This document shows, in pieces, positions 12,713-21,796 of a stretch of 64,000 nucleotides of DNA. The stretch is from Flectonema sp. DT1601. Lineage: Eukaryota > Euglenozoa > Diplonemea > Diplonemida > Diplonemidae. Location of the stretch: positions 1 to 64,000 of the forward strand of contig OZ025838.1 in NCBI GenBank assembly GCA_964019425.1, given 5' to 3'. Under the pieces are notes generated by a model that was given only the letters and a program-made list of their open reading frames with translations, searched no databases and was not told the origin of the DNA. Both the position numbers and the translations under genes were made by a program. Positions within the stretch are counted from its first letter, which is position 1. Each line of letters opens with the position of its first letter.

Positions 12713-14521
12713 TCAGTAGCCCTGGCCCCGACCGTTTTTTGCCTTTGGCTTTGGCTTTGGCGCCGATGATGCAATACTCTGACCCCCAAAGCCAGAATGT
12801 GTCTTCTTCCCTACCACCTTGTCCGCAGCTTTCCTCGCTGCCGCCGTTTCCGGAGTCAGGGTCTCCTCCTTGAGCTTATTTTCGTAACTCCTTGCAGCAG
12901 CTTCGCTTGCCTCTTGGTACTGGTAGTACTCAAGCAACTTGAGGATTTCCAACGAGGACTTCTCCGGTCCCGCCGTGACCACCGTAACTGCTAAAGCCGC
13001 TAGTCTCTTCGCGTTCTCCCGCGTCCACTGCGCCCTTCCCGAGTACCTCCTCGCGATCGCCCACTGCAGATTCTCGCGGTCCGTCGGGCCACCAGCAGCA
13101 AACCCAGCCCAGTTTTGCCGGTTACCAGCTGCCTCCGTCGAAGTCAGCTCGCTTCTCTCCCGATCTTCCTCCCAATGCCCGGGCAACCATCCATCTCCTC
13201 CGAGGCCAAACTCCCGGAGGTGACTCGCATCCCCCAGCGCCGCCGCGATCACCCGCTCCTGCTCCACCGCGATCACCACTCCCCTCTCAGAACCGCACAG
13301 GATCTTCATTCCGACCCGCCACTCCGGTCTCACGACTTCCTTCTGCCGTTTGCTATCCAAAATCTCCGAGATCTTCGAGACTGCCTCCGATAACAATGCA
13401 TCCTTACCGCTATCAGAAGACGCCCCTACCGGCACTACCGATGATTGTTGCTGTTGCTGTAGCTGCATCTGTTGCTGTAGTTGCATCTGTTGCTGCTGCT
13501 GTTGTTGCTGTTGGTGCAGTTGCGCCTTCAAATCTGCTAACTCCTTCGCCTGCTGATGGCCCTGGGCTAACATCATCTCACGGAACTCCGCCGACCCCGA
13601 CCGCTCCTGGCTTCGCTGTTGCTGTTGCTGGGCCTGTTGTTTTGATACCGTCTGCCGGAGTCTCGCAAGCTCTTCGATACTCTTCTCGGTGATGCCTTGT
13701 TGCTCCGCCAGCTGTGCGCGGAGTTGGGTGACTTGTTCGTCGCTTCTCTGCTGTTGCCCCTTTTGCATTCGGGACAATTCATCCTGCTGTCCCAGCAAGA
13801 TGCTCTGGTGGTGTTGTTGTTCTTGCTGCTGCTTCTCCTGCTGCTCCAACCGTCCAACCTGCGATCGCACCACCGCCTCCACCGATCCCTGACGCTGAGC
13901 CACTTGCTGCAACGCCTGTCCCGTCTCCGCCTTCACCCCGACCAAACGCCGATCCGCTCCCAGCGCGTACTCCTGGGTGGCTTGATAAAGCCCACCCAAT
14001 CCTTCCTCCGAGGTCTGGTGCCTCGCTGCCAACCCGCGAAGCACTTCGTCTGCCTCCACCGTAGTGACGTAGTCACTCATCGCCACGTCCATCGCCCCGT
14101 CGACGTCGTAAAACGTTTCGCCCGACGGAGGCGAAAGCAGCCGGACTTTGTTCGCGGATGTCGGGCCGTCCAAGTCCGACATCCCCACCAAAAACGTACT
14201 AAACTGCGTTGGCCTTTCTTCAGCCAACACAGTCAGCAAGACAAAGACACCCCGTGCCGATGCCCTGCCGATCACTGCCCTCTCGGTCTTCAAAAAACGA
14301 GCCAGCAGCTCGTCCGCAAACCACCTCTCACCACTCATGTCGTCCGCCTTTTCAGACGGCATCCACCAGAACCTTCCTTCTGCTTCCGACGTACCTATCG
14401 CCTTAAGCGCGGCTTCCTTCCGCGCTCTCAAATCTACGTGGCCTTTTCTTGGGTGTGCCAACCCGGTGCCTTGCACCCACAACGACAGAAGACTCGTCGG
14501 CATCGAGAATTCATATGACAT
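12713..14521 (-). CDS. Gag-like ORF1 of element 1
   Basis: The start is chosen at the methionine of MSYEFSMP, because this pattern (Y-D/E-F-x-x-P-x-S) also opens the ORF1 proteins of elements 2 and 3. The middle is a long glutamine-rich coiled coil with many QQ runs, followed by a more globular C-terminal part of about 200 residues containing a WxGHWE-like stretch that element 2 shares in outline (WLLAHWN). The protein ends in a basic, glycine-containing tail. No known domain is recognised. The position upstream of the recombinase matches ORF1 of VIPER-type elements, presumed to be a structural, nucleic-acid-binding protein. Confidence 0.65.
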   Translation of the reverse strand: MSYEFSMPTSLLSLWVQGTGLAHPRKGHVDLRARKEAALKAIGTSEAEGRFWWMPSEKADDMSGERWFADELLARFLKTERAVIGRASARGVFVLLTVLAEERPTQFSTFLVGMSDLDGPTSANKVRLLSPPSGETFYDVDGAMDVAMSDYVTTVEADEVLRGLAARHQTSEEGLGGLYQATQEYALGADRRLVGVKAETGQALQQVAQRQGSVEAVVRSQVGRLEQQEKQQQEQQHHQSILLGQQDELSRMQKGQQQRSDEQVTQLRAQLAEQQGITEKSIEELARLRQTVSKQQAQQQQQRSQERSGSAEFREMMLAQGHQQAKELADLKAQLHQQQQQQQQQMQLQQQMQLQQQQQSSVVPVGASSDSGKDALLSEAVSKISEILDSKRQKEVVRPEWRVGMKILCGSERGVVIAVEQERVIAAALGDASHLREFGLGGDGWLPGHWEEDRERSELTSTEAAGNRQNWAGFAAGGPTDRENLQWAIARRYSGRAQWTRENAKRLAALAVTVVTAGPEKSSLEILKLLEYYQYQEASEAAARSYENKLKEETLTPETAAARKAADKVVGKKTHSGFGGQSIASSAPKPKPKAKNGRGQGY

Positions 14522-14893
14522 TTCAAACTTAAATGTACAAGTATGAAAAAACCCTGTGATAAAGCGTAAAGAATGACAAAATGGAAAAGTAAAACAATGA
14601 ATAATTTTCTGATATTGAGGGACACGTTCCCAAGGATAACTTGTAATGCAAGCTTGTTTTATAACACACGGAATTTGCACATCTGAAACAATTGTTAAAT
14701 GTAAAATGCCTTATCTAGAGAACAGTGTCTGCAGCCAGGTCGGCGCAACACTTTTTGCCCATGATCGGACTCGTCTAAATTGAGGAAAAATGATCGAAGA
14801 TGAGAACTCAAACTTCGTTGCACACTAGAGCAGAAAAGACAAAGGATGATATTACGTAATTTAAAACTGCCATTTGCAAGGTTCCCAAGGAAA

Positions 14894-15056
14894 GGTTTGC
14901 GGGTTTGCGGGTTTGCGGGTTTGCGGGTTTGCGGGTTTGCGGGTTTGCGGGTTTGCGGGTTTGCGGGTTTGCGGGTTTGCGGGTTTGCAGGTTTGCGGGT
15001 TTGCGGGTTTGCGGGTTTGCGGGTTTGCGGGTTTGCGGGTTTGCGGGTTTGCGGGG
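14894..15056 (+). repeat. Short TTTGCGGG array between elements 1 and 2
   Basis: About 20 head-to-tail TTTGCGGG units, in the same orientation as the long array, with one TTTGCAGG variant near 14987. Element 1 ends at its left edge and element 2 begins inside the G-run at its right edge. Confidence 0.95.
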
Positions 15057-15889
15057 AACCGCTCGGCATTCTCAGTGAAGTACTGTTGAAAAGGAAAAGT
15101 CATAAAGGAGAGTCTGATAAAAACAATCACACGAATTAACCACATAACAAGATACTAGCATCATAAGCCTCATGTCGTCTTAGCTTTCCCATTTTCTCAG
15201 CTGAATAAAATGATGATGAGAAAGACAAAGGAGAACCAAGTTAACACGAAGCAACTCATTCACGAAGGGGTAATGGGAAAACGGCACCGCATGCTTGTAC
15301 AATTGCATGTTCGACCACGGCCTAAAATCGGCCGGGGGAAAGGTTGGCACCGTCACAGGGGTAGGGCGGGTGGGAAAACGCTTTGCGTTAAGACCCTTCC
15401 TAGCCTGAATAAATGAGTACAATGAAATAATGATAAGAGAAACAGTGAAATGATAATTCTGAAATAAAGACAAGAGAACAGAAATAATACTTAAACAACA
15501 TTTAATGCTGATCAATGAAAAGGAAAATATTATAAGAGTATATCGTACTTCACTTGCCTTTTGTGCAGTTCCCAGTCTGAGTGTTGGGAACCGCTCGGCA
15601 TTCTCAGTGAAGTACTGTTGAAAAGGAAAAGTCATAAAGGAGAGTCTGATAAAAACAATCACACGAATTAACCACATAACAAGATACTAGCATCATAAGC
15701 CTCATGTCGTCTTAGCTTTCCCATTTTCTCAGCTGAATAAAATGATGATGAGAAAGACAAAGGAGAACCAAGTTAACACGAAGCAACTCATTCACGAAGG
15801 GGTAATGGGAAAACGGCACCGCATGCTTGTACAATTGCATGTTCGACCACGGCCTAAAATCGGCCGGGGGAAAGGTTGGCACCGTCACA
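15054..15889 (-). repeat. Split direct repeat cluster A1-B1-A2 of element 2
   Basis: A1 spans 15054-15357, B1 spans 15375-15587 and A2 spans 15586-15889. A1 and A2 are 304 bp and look identical. The B1/A2 junction (GTGTTGGGAACC) is the preserved fusion of the two element ends. B1 pairs with B2 at 20776-20988. Confidence 0.93.
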
Positions 15890-17531
15890 CCACCACCACA
15901 TCGCGAGTCAGAAAGGCCCTCACCGCAAGTTCAACTTCCCGCTGATGCTCCGATGAGCCTATAACTCCTGGATCCACCCTCGATGGCAAGTCTGCTGGGT
16001 TCAGCGCTGACTTCACATAAGCAATACAGAAACTAACCTTTCTGTCTGCCAGCACATCGATGGCCTGCACGACCGCATCGTTCAGCCGTTGCGATCGGAC
16101 TGACATCTTCTTCCGTGCTACGCCAATGACTGACGTGTTGTCGATCCAGATGGACATTCGCTTGCCATCACAGCAAACCGGCATCCCCGAGACCGTGTTC
16201 CTGAACGCCATCCCCTCGAGAACATTGATGTGGAGCGACTGTTCCGAAGGACCCCACGCATCCCCCAAGACAGTAACCTCGGCCGTCCTGTCGTTCACAA
16301 CCACTCCACCCCAACCTCTCAACGACGCATCCACAAACGTCGTGAACCCATCTTGATCTGGCTCCCGCGCAACCACCCTCCTCGTCACAGCGGCAGCCGA
16401 CCAACTGCGCAACTCCATCGCGACCGAAACAGGGACCGACACTACATCATGCACCTGCCTCACCCCGCGGTTCAAACCGTTCGACAACCTCCGCAAGAAC
16501 TTCAAGGCATACCAGTATTTCCCCGGAGACGCCGCAGCGATCGCCGACGCATGCATCAGCCTCCCAGCCATCGACTCCAACTGACTCGCCGTCACAGACG
16601 ACAAGTCCACCGCCGCCAACTTCCGCCGGATCTTCGCTGACGGCATGACCGACGACGCCTCGTGGTCAAAGTCCACACCCAAAAATGTGTACTTGCTCAC
16701 CGCCGTATTCGAGTCAGACGGCTTCCATGTAAGACGGAAATCCGCCGCCGCAGCATCGAGATTCACCGTCGCCGCCAACACCGCGCCTTCCGTCCCCGTG
16801 TACCGAATGTTGTCGATGAACACGTCAACGCCAACATCCCTGGCAGCCCACTGACGTCGCACGTAAGCTGGATCCCCCGCAGCCGCCGCTGCCAAAGAGT
16901 GCATCAGCTCCGGCGCGCAGACATGCCCCATCGGTAAACGGCACAGCTCGAACCATTCACCCTCCGTCGTCTTGAATCGGAAGAGATCTCTCGCTTCCTC
17001 CGGGATTTCAATAGCATAAAAACCTGTCTTGAAATCCCGTGTCGAGCCAACCTCGGTCAGAACCCGATCCAAATATTTTGAGATGTGGAACAGCGGGACG
17101 TGAGCTTCGTAAGCTTCTTCGGCCCAACCATTCGCATCCCTCGTCCAAAGGATGAACCGCTGCCGCAGTCCCTCCGGCTTCTCCTCCACCACGGTGAATG
17201 GAACGTTCACCGCTCTCCCCGGTCCACTCGCAGCTCGCGCGATCCCGTTCCTCAGCAACTCCGCAGCGTGCCTCCCAGCGAAAGATGAAGTAGACGACGA
17301 GCGACTCAACTTCCCCACCTCCGGATAAAAGGTCAAGTTCCACACCTGATCGAACCTATCCCTCGCAACATCAGTCATCCTACGTCTGAGTCCGTCAACA
17401 TCCATCGTCTCAACGCCACTCACATGCAAAGGCGACGAACGTTCCTCCGCCGTCGACGGCAGTCTTGTCCGCTTGCCCCTCCTGATGATGCTGTGCGTCG
17501 TGCACGGAGACAGCCGCGCCACCGCTTCCAT
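15885..17531 (-). CDS. Reverse transcriptase-RNase H of element 2 (ORF3)
   Basis: About 548 residues. The start is taken at the methionine 33 nt after the recombinase stop, because the following K-x-T-R-L-P-S-T region is shared with element 3; the open frame further upstream is only a shadow of the recombinase. The RT palm region (QRFILW, DFKTGFYAIEIP, RLPMGH, FIDNIR) is followed by a DIRS-type RNase H with acidic motifs FVDAS, the E of LEGMAF, WIDNTS and the terminal NPADLPSR. It presumably copies element RNA before circle formation and recombination. Confidence 0.88.
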   Translation of the reverse strand: MEAVARLSPCTTHSIIRRGKRTRLPSTAEERSSPLHVSGVETMDVDGLRRRMTDVARDRFDQVWNLTFYPEVGKLSRSSSTSSFAGRHAAELLRNGIARAASGPGRAVNVPFTVVEEKPEGLRQRFILWTRDANGWAEEAYEAHVPLFHISKYLDRVLTEVGSTRDFKTGFYAIEIPEEARDLFRFKTTEGEWFELCRLPMGHVCAPELMHSLAAAAAGDPAYVRRQWAARDVGVDVFIDNIRYTGTEGAVLAATVNLDAAAADFRLTWKPSDSNTAVSKYTFLGVDFDHEASSVMPSAKIRRKLAAVDLSSVTASQLESMAGRLMHASAIAAASPGKYWYALKFLRRLSNGLNRGVRQVHDVVSVPVSVAMELRSWSAAAVTRRVVAREPDQDGFTTFVDASLRGWGGVVVNDRTAEVTVLGDAWGPSEQSLHINVLEGMAFRNTVSGMPVCCDGKRMSIWIDNTSVIGVARKKMSVRSQRLNDAVVQAIDVLADRKVSFCIAYVKSALNPADLPSRVDPGVIGSSEHQREVELAVRAFLTRDVVVV

Positions 17532-17563
17532 CGCCTCACCTTCGTCGTCAACGTCCTCCGCAA

Positions 17564-18619
17564 CTACAGCAGGATGGTGACCTTCCACGTTTGCAGCGCT
17601 CGGGCGGTGTCCACGAAATCCGACGAATACCTGATCGTCGTTGCAGAGATGTTGGTTCCGTCTTCGGCGTGCTTCAACAGTCGTGATACCAGGTACCCTT
17701 CTGTGAGCCTTCCCTCGGCCATCGCTCGCATCAAAGCCGCGGCGGCGCCTCGTTTTATCGAGTGGCCCGTAAAACCCCGCATTCCCGGAGTCCCCCGCCA
17801 CAACTCTGCCAACCGCTCGGTGGTGACATCCGTCAGCCGATCGAAAGGAGCCAGCTCCCGAAACAAGCTTGCGATCTCCCCGACCAGATCCCCCCGCAAG
17901 ACCGCCCAACGGGACGGCACGAACGGGTTTGCTCTCCGGTGTTTTGGCGACGTCCCCCAGTCCACGATCACTTCCGCGTCCTCCACCAGAACGAAATGCG
18001 CCGACGTCAGCACGTGCACTTCTCCCCACCGGGAAGCCGACTTCCAACACACCAACGCCGCGAGCCTCAAACGTCCCGTTAGACTTCTCGCCCAACCCAA
18101 CAGCTGCTCCTTTGACATGGGAACTGCTTGCGAACGCGGAACGGCCGCCCCTTTTGCCCTCAGCGCGCTTGCCAGGCTGAGGAGCGGTTGGTTTTCCAGA
18201 CCAAGGTGCCGGTAGATCCCGGACAGCGCCTTTGCGTATTGCAGCTGTCCCTGCGGTCTCACGTCTGTGGCCAGCACGAACAACGCAGCTGTTTCGGCAG
18301 ACATTGGCAGACGCTGAGCCAACGCCCATTGTTCCAACCGACCCCAGAGGTTTCTGCGCTTCGACGAGGTTTCGTCCGCCCACATCGACGCGACGACCAC
18401 CCCCAGACGCTCCAACGCTGTGTCGTGGTCCACCCTTACTTCCATCGTGTCTCCACGGTGTCGATCGTCCCTCCGGATGTGTTCGAGGACCACCTTCCCG
18501 AAAACCGACGGAACTTCCACCTGCGCAGCGCATCTTCGTTTTCGGAATCCCTCTTGCGTACTCGCGCAAGGCTCCGGTGCGACGACACTCGTTGACCCAC
18601 GTCGCATTCCAGCTGGCAC
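17564..18619 (-). CDS. Tyrosine recombinase of element 2 (ORF2)
   Basis: A 351-residue protein with the layout of a phage-type tyrosine recombinase. An N-terminal helical DNA-binding part (AKALSGIYRHLGLENQPL) precedes the catalytic domain. Visible catalytic motifs are the first arginine in SASRWGEV, the H-x-x-K-R box in GHSIKRGAA, and the later histidine and tyrosine in LLKHAEDG...TTIRY. It would insert the circular DNA element into the genome at short identical sequences. Such recombinases replace the DDE integrase in DIRS-order elements. The frame overlaps a long shadow frame that should not be annotated. Confidence 0.88.
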   Translation of the reverse strand: MPAGMRRGSTSVVAPEPCASTQEGFRKRRCAAQVEVPSVFGKVVLEHIRRDDRHRGDTMEVRVDHDTALERLGVVVASMWADETSSKRRNLWGRLEQWALAQRLPMSAETAALFVLATDVRPQGQLQYAKALSGIYRHLGLENQPLLSLASALRAKGAAVPRSQAVPMSKEQLLGWARSLTGRLRLAALVCWKSASRWGEVHVLTSAHFVLVEDAEVIVDWGTSPKHRRANPFVPSRWAVLRGDLVGEIASLFRELAPFDRLTDVTTERLAELWRGTPGMRGFTGHSIKRGAAAALMRAMAEGRLTEGYLVSRLLKHAEDGTNISATTIRYSSDFVDTARALQTWKVTILL

Positions 18620-18700
18620 CGCGCCGACCAGGAGAGGCCGCGGCCCACTTGCCGCCCCTCCTCCCGCGACGCCCTCTACGGGTTTGTTTACGGCCAGGAT

Positions 18701-20767
18701 TCAATTCCCCCGACCACGCCCCCCGTTTTTTGGAAAGTGTTGTGGCTGTTGTCCGGTCGTTGTCGTCCCCCTCACCAAACCGGCTGGCCTGCTACCCTTC
18801 AACGCTACCTTCCTCGCCGCAGCGGTGGTGGGGTCCTCCCAGCTCTCAGCCAGCGCCTTCAGGTACAAGTCGCCACTCCTGCTCCCGTGCTCCCCCCGAA
18901 TCAGTTGGAACTCCAGCATCTCGTGAAGCAACCCTAAGGTCACTTCCTCCCCACCGTTGATGGTCGCCTCCACCGTCTTCGCCAACAGACCTACCATCTG
19001 CTTCGCAACTTGCGAACCACCCTCTCCGAACTTCTCCGTGATCGCCCGCCGGAGGAGGGACATCTCCACGTCACCTCGCCCACCGTAGCCAGCCCACAAC
19101 GTATGCTGCGCCGCTGCCTGTTCCAATGGCACCTGCACCGCAGGCACCTCCGCATTCCAATGGGCCAACAGCCAACCTTCTTCTTTAAATTGTTCAGGCG
19201 TGAGCACAAAGAATGACTCCCGCCTACCAATCAATCCCAGGACCACCTCCCCGGTCACACCGTCGAGATCCACCACGAATCCCTTGTCCGACCCGCGCTT
19301 CACCTTCGATCCCCTGCACATACCTGCCGGGAAAGCGACCACCTTCGTCTTCGGTACTAGGTGGTGGAGCGTTGTCGCCATCTGCGATAACACCGTGCTC
19401 AGCCCGTCCTGCGCTGTCGGTGCTTGCCGTTGTTGAAGCAGCAGACCCTGCTGCTGTAGCGCCTGCTGCTGCAGCGCCTGCTGTTGTTGAGTCATCTGCT
19501 GTTGCTGTGCGTTCAGACTCTCCTCCAACCTCCGTTGTTCCTGTTGCTGAAACTTGTTCTGCTCCTGTTGCAGCAGCTGCTGTTGCTGGAGCTGCTGCTG
19601 CTGAAGCTGCTGCTCGTTGCTCTTCGCTTGTTCCGCCAGCTTGTGCTGGTCCAGCTGGCGTTGCTGTTCCTGTTGTTGCACTTGTTGTTGCTTCAGCAGC
19701 TCGTCCCGAAGCCTTAACTGCTCCTCCAACTTCCGTTGATCCTCTTGGAACTGTTGTTGCTGAGCTTGCTGTTGTTGAATCTGCTTCTGTTGCTGTTCTT
19801 GTGCCAATTGACTCTGCAGTTCTTGCTTTTGTTGCTGCTGCTTCTGTAATTCCTGCTCCTCCCTCTGTTGGTCCAGCAGGTTTTGCTGCAGCTCGAGTCG
19901 CTGCCGCAACTCCTCCCGCTTCTGCTGCTCGGTCTTCAGCACCCCGTCCTGTCTGGCCTTTTCCTTCGCCATCTGCATCACAGCCTCCCCGAGCTCTTCC
20001 TGCCTATCCGCTACGGAGTTGAAAGCCTCTTCGGCCGCACCTTCAACCATGGCGGTGTGTTCTTCCGCCTTCACCTGCCTCCGGGCTTGCTCGTTGATCA
20101 CCTGGGCCACCCGGCTCACGGTGACTTCCAGGTTCTCCCCGGCCGTCGTGTGTTGTGCTTGGCGAGCAGCCAACTGCTCCGTCACCGATTGGTGGGCCAC
20201 AGCCTGACCCTTCAGCTCCCGGTAGGCCATGCCTCCCGCGCGAGCCAACCCCTCCAAACTGGGGTTCGTTCCCGAAACCGGTTCCGCGAAAACCGGCGGT
20301 GGCACCTGTTCCATCGAGTCCACCTCCATCACCATGAGGGTCGACTTCCCCCCCGTCATCGGCGACGGAACCGAGGGTGCCGAGCCCGTCATCGTCCCCA
20401 GCCTTCTCATCCTCTCCTTCACCGCATCGGCGTTGACCTCGACCAGGCCCGTCAACAGCACGAACACAGTCCGTGCCGACAGCGTTCTCGCCAACCCCAC
20501 CGGGATGTCGAGACACAGAGCTAACCCCACCGGGATGTCGAGACGCAGAGCTAACAACTTGTCGTTGTCAGCTCTGCGGGATGAATTGCTGTCCTCCCGA
20601 CAGGTGGGCATCCAAATGCTGTCCCCACCGGACAGCCCCATCGCTTGTTGGAACCTGCGGTTCCTTGCCTCCAGGGACACCTTCATGCGCCCCACCTCCC
20701 CTAGTATCGCCTTCGCCTTCCCGGCGATACTAGCGGGCACCGAAAAATCATAATAATGATCCGGCAT
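18701..20767 (-). CDS. Gag-like Q-rich ORF1 of element 2
   Basis: A 688-residue protein opening with MPDHYYDFSVPASI, which matches the Y-D/E-F-x-x-P-x-S start of ORF1 in elements 1 and 3. Residues from about 170 onward form a long glutamine-rich coiled coil. A globular C-terminal part follows and ends in a Gly/Arg-rich tail (GGRGRGN) that could bind nucleic acid. Near the N-terminus a 10-residue segment (LDIPVGLA) is tandemly duplicated, mirrored by a 30-bp DNA duplication near 20495-20555. No named domain is recognised; the assignment is by position. Confidence 0.7.
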   Translation of the reverse strand: MPDHYYDFSVPASIAGKAKAILGEVGRMKVSLEARNRRFQQAMGLSGGDSIWMPTCREDSNSSRRADNDKLLALRLDIPVGLALCLDIPVGLARTLSARTVFVLLTGLVEVNADAVKERMRRLGTMTGSAPSVPSPMTGGKSTLMVMEVDSMEQVPPPVFAEPVSGTNPSLEGLARAGGMAYRELKGQAVAHQSVTEQLAARQAQHTTAGENLEVTVSRVAQVINEQARRQVKAEEHTAMVEGAAEEAFNSVADRQEELGEAVMQMAKEKARQDGVLKTEQQKREELRQRLELQQNLLDQQREEQELQKQQQQKQELQSQLAQEQQQKQIQQQQAQQQQFQEDQRKLEEQLRLRDELLKQQQVQQQEQQRQLDQHKLAEQAKSNEQQLQQQQLQQQQLLQQEQNKFQQQEQRRLEESLNAQQQQMTQQQQALQQQALQQQGLLLQQRQAPTAQDGLSTVLSQMATTLHHLVPKTKVVAFPAGMCRGSKVKRGSDKGFVVDLDGVTGEVVLGLIGRRESFFVLTPEQFKEEGWLLAHWNAEVPAVQVPLEQAAAQHTLWAGYGGRGDVEMSLLRRAITEKFGEGGSQVAKQMVGLLAKTVEATINGGEEVTLGLLHEMLEFQLIRGEHGSRSGDLYLKALAESWEDPTTAAARKVALKGSRPAGLVRGTTTTGQQPQHFPKNGGRGRGN

Positions 20768-20775
20768 ATTTTCTT

Positions 20776-20988
20776 AAAACGCTTTGCGTTAAGACCCTTC
20801 CTAGCCTGAATAAATGAGTACAATGAAATAATGATAAGAGAAACAGTGAAATGATAATTCTGAAATAAAGACAAGAGAACAGAAATAATACTTAAACAAC
20901 ATTTAATGTTGATCAATGAAAAGGAAAATATTATAAGAGTATATCGTACTTCACTTGCCTTTTGTGCAGTTCCCAGTCTGAGTGTTGG
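20776..20988 (-). repeat. B2 terminal repeat of element 2
   Basis: 213 bp nearly identical to B1 (15375-15587), with one difference seen. It forms the upstream end of the element and joins the next TTTGCGGG array through GTGTTGG. Confidence 0.93.
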
Positions 20989-21101
20989 TTTGCGGGTTTG
21001 CGGGTTTGCGGGTTTGCGGGTTTGCGGGTTTGCGGGTTTGCGGGTTTGCGGGTTTGCGGGTTTGCGGGTTTGCGGGTTTGCAGGTTTGCGGGTTTGCGGG
21101 G
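20987..21101 (+). repeat. Short TTTGCGGG array between elements 2 and 3
   Basis: About 14 units in the common orientation with one TTTGCAGG variant near 21080. Element 2 ends at its left edge and element 3 starts in the final G-run. Confidence 0.95.
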
Positions 21102-21796
21102 AATCACCTTTTAGGATCTGCCATAGTTCTTTTGATGGAACTTAAGGGAGTAGAAAATAAGATAAAGCAAGTTATAAAAACCATAACCTTGCAATGGAGG
21201 CGTTGACACGTACTAAGTTTACTTGATTGACAATTCTTTCACAATCTGCAGATGCTTTCTTTATTAAGACAAAGAAATAACAACTAAGAAAGGAATAATA
21301 ATACTTACGAAGGGGTGAGGGTGACCAAGTAATGGCGGTCGGCGACGGCCCGGCCGGGGGTTAAGGGAGGGCGGGAATTTAAAAGAAATTTAATTTATTT
21401 AAAGGATGCAAAATTGCCTGGATAAAGGCAGATAGGCATAACGAATCAATCGCATAGCACTATATAAAATGATAAGACGGTAAAACATGATAAGATAGTA
21501 AACTACGGCCGATCCCGGGAGATTCCCATATTGGTGTTAGGGGAATCACCTTTTAGGATCTGCCATAGTTCTTTTGATGGAACTTAAGGGAGTAGAAAAT
21601 AAGATAAAGCAAGTTATAAAAACCATAACCTTGCAATGGAGACGTTGACACGTACTAAGTTTACTTGATTGACAATTCTTTCACAATCTGCAGATGCTTT
21701 CTTTATTAAGACAAAGAAATAACAACTAAGAAAGGAATAATAATACTTACGAAGGGGTGAGGGTGACCGAGTAATGGCGGTCGGCGACGGCCCGGC
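21098..21796 (-). repeat. Split direct repeat cluster A1-B1-A2 of element 3
   Basis: A1 spans 21098-21354, B1 spans 21377-21542 and A2 spans 21540-21796. The B1/A2 fusion reads GTGTTAGGGGAATC. A1 and A2 are 257 bp with two differences; B1 matches B2 at 25861-26026. Confidence 0.92.

Larger units (their letters stand above)
11635..14895 (-). mobile_element. Element 1: partial Ngaro/VIPER-like (DIRS-order) retroelement
   Basis: This minus-strand element is related to element 2. It has a gag-like Q-rich ORF followed by a tyrosine-recombinase region, and then the sequence passes abruptly into the long TTTGCGGG array at 11635. The RT-RNase H part and the terminal A repeats are absent, so it is a broken copy with one large truncation. 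Its upstream end (14895) abuts a TTTGCGGG array through a G-run, as in elements 2 and 3. It is GC-rich compared with the host genes to the right. The family call rests on the order of its parts and on similarity to element 2. Confidence 0.8.
15054..20988 (-). mobile_element. Element 2: full-length Ngaro/VIPER-like tyrosine-recombinase retroelement
   Basis: This element looks whole. On the minus strand it reads B2 repeat, gag-like ORF1, tyrosine recombinase, RT-RNase H, then A2, B1 and A1. This is the split direct repeat layout described for PAT, Ngaro and VIPER elements of the DIRS order. It has TTTGCGGG arrays on both sides and no target-site duplication. A1 and A2 appear identical by eye, and B1 and B2 differ at one position, so the insertion is recent. 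No protease, integrase or envelope region is seen, as expected for this order. Confidence 0.9.

Noticed and set aside
17564-18704. N-terminal half of the 939-aa and 916-aa frames as part of the RT proteins
   Set aside because: These parts overlap the recombinase genes in another frame and look like arginine/glycine-rich shadows; the RT-RNase H proteins start after the recombinase stops.
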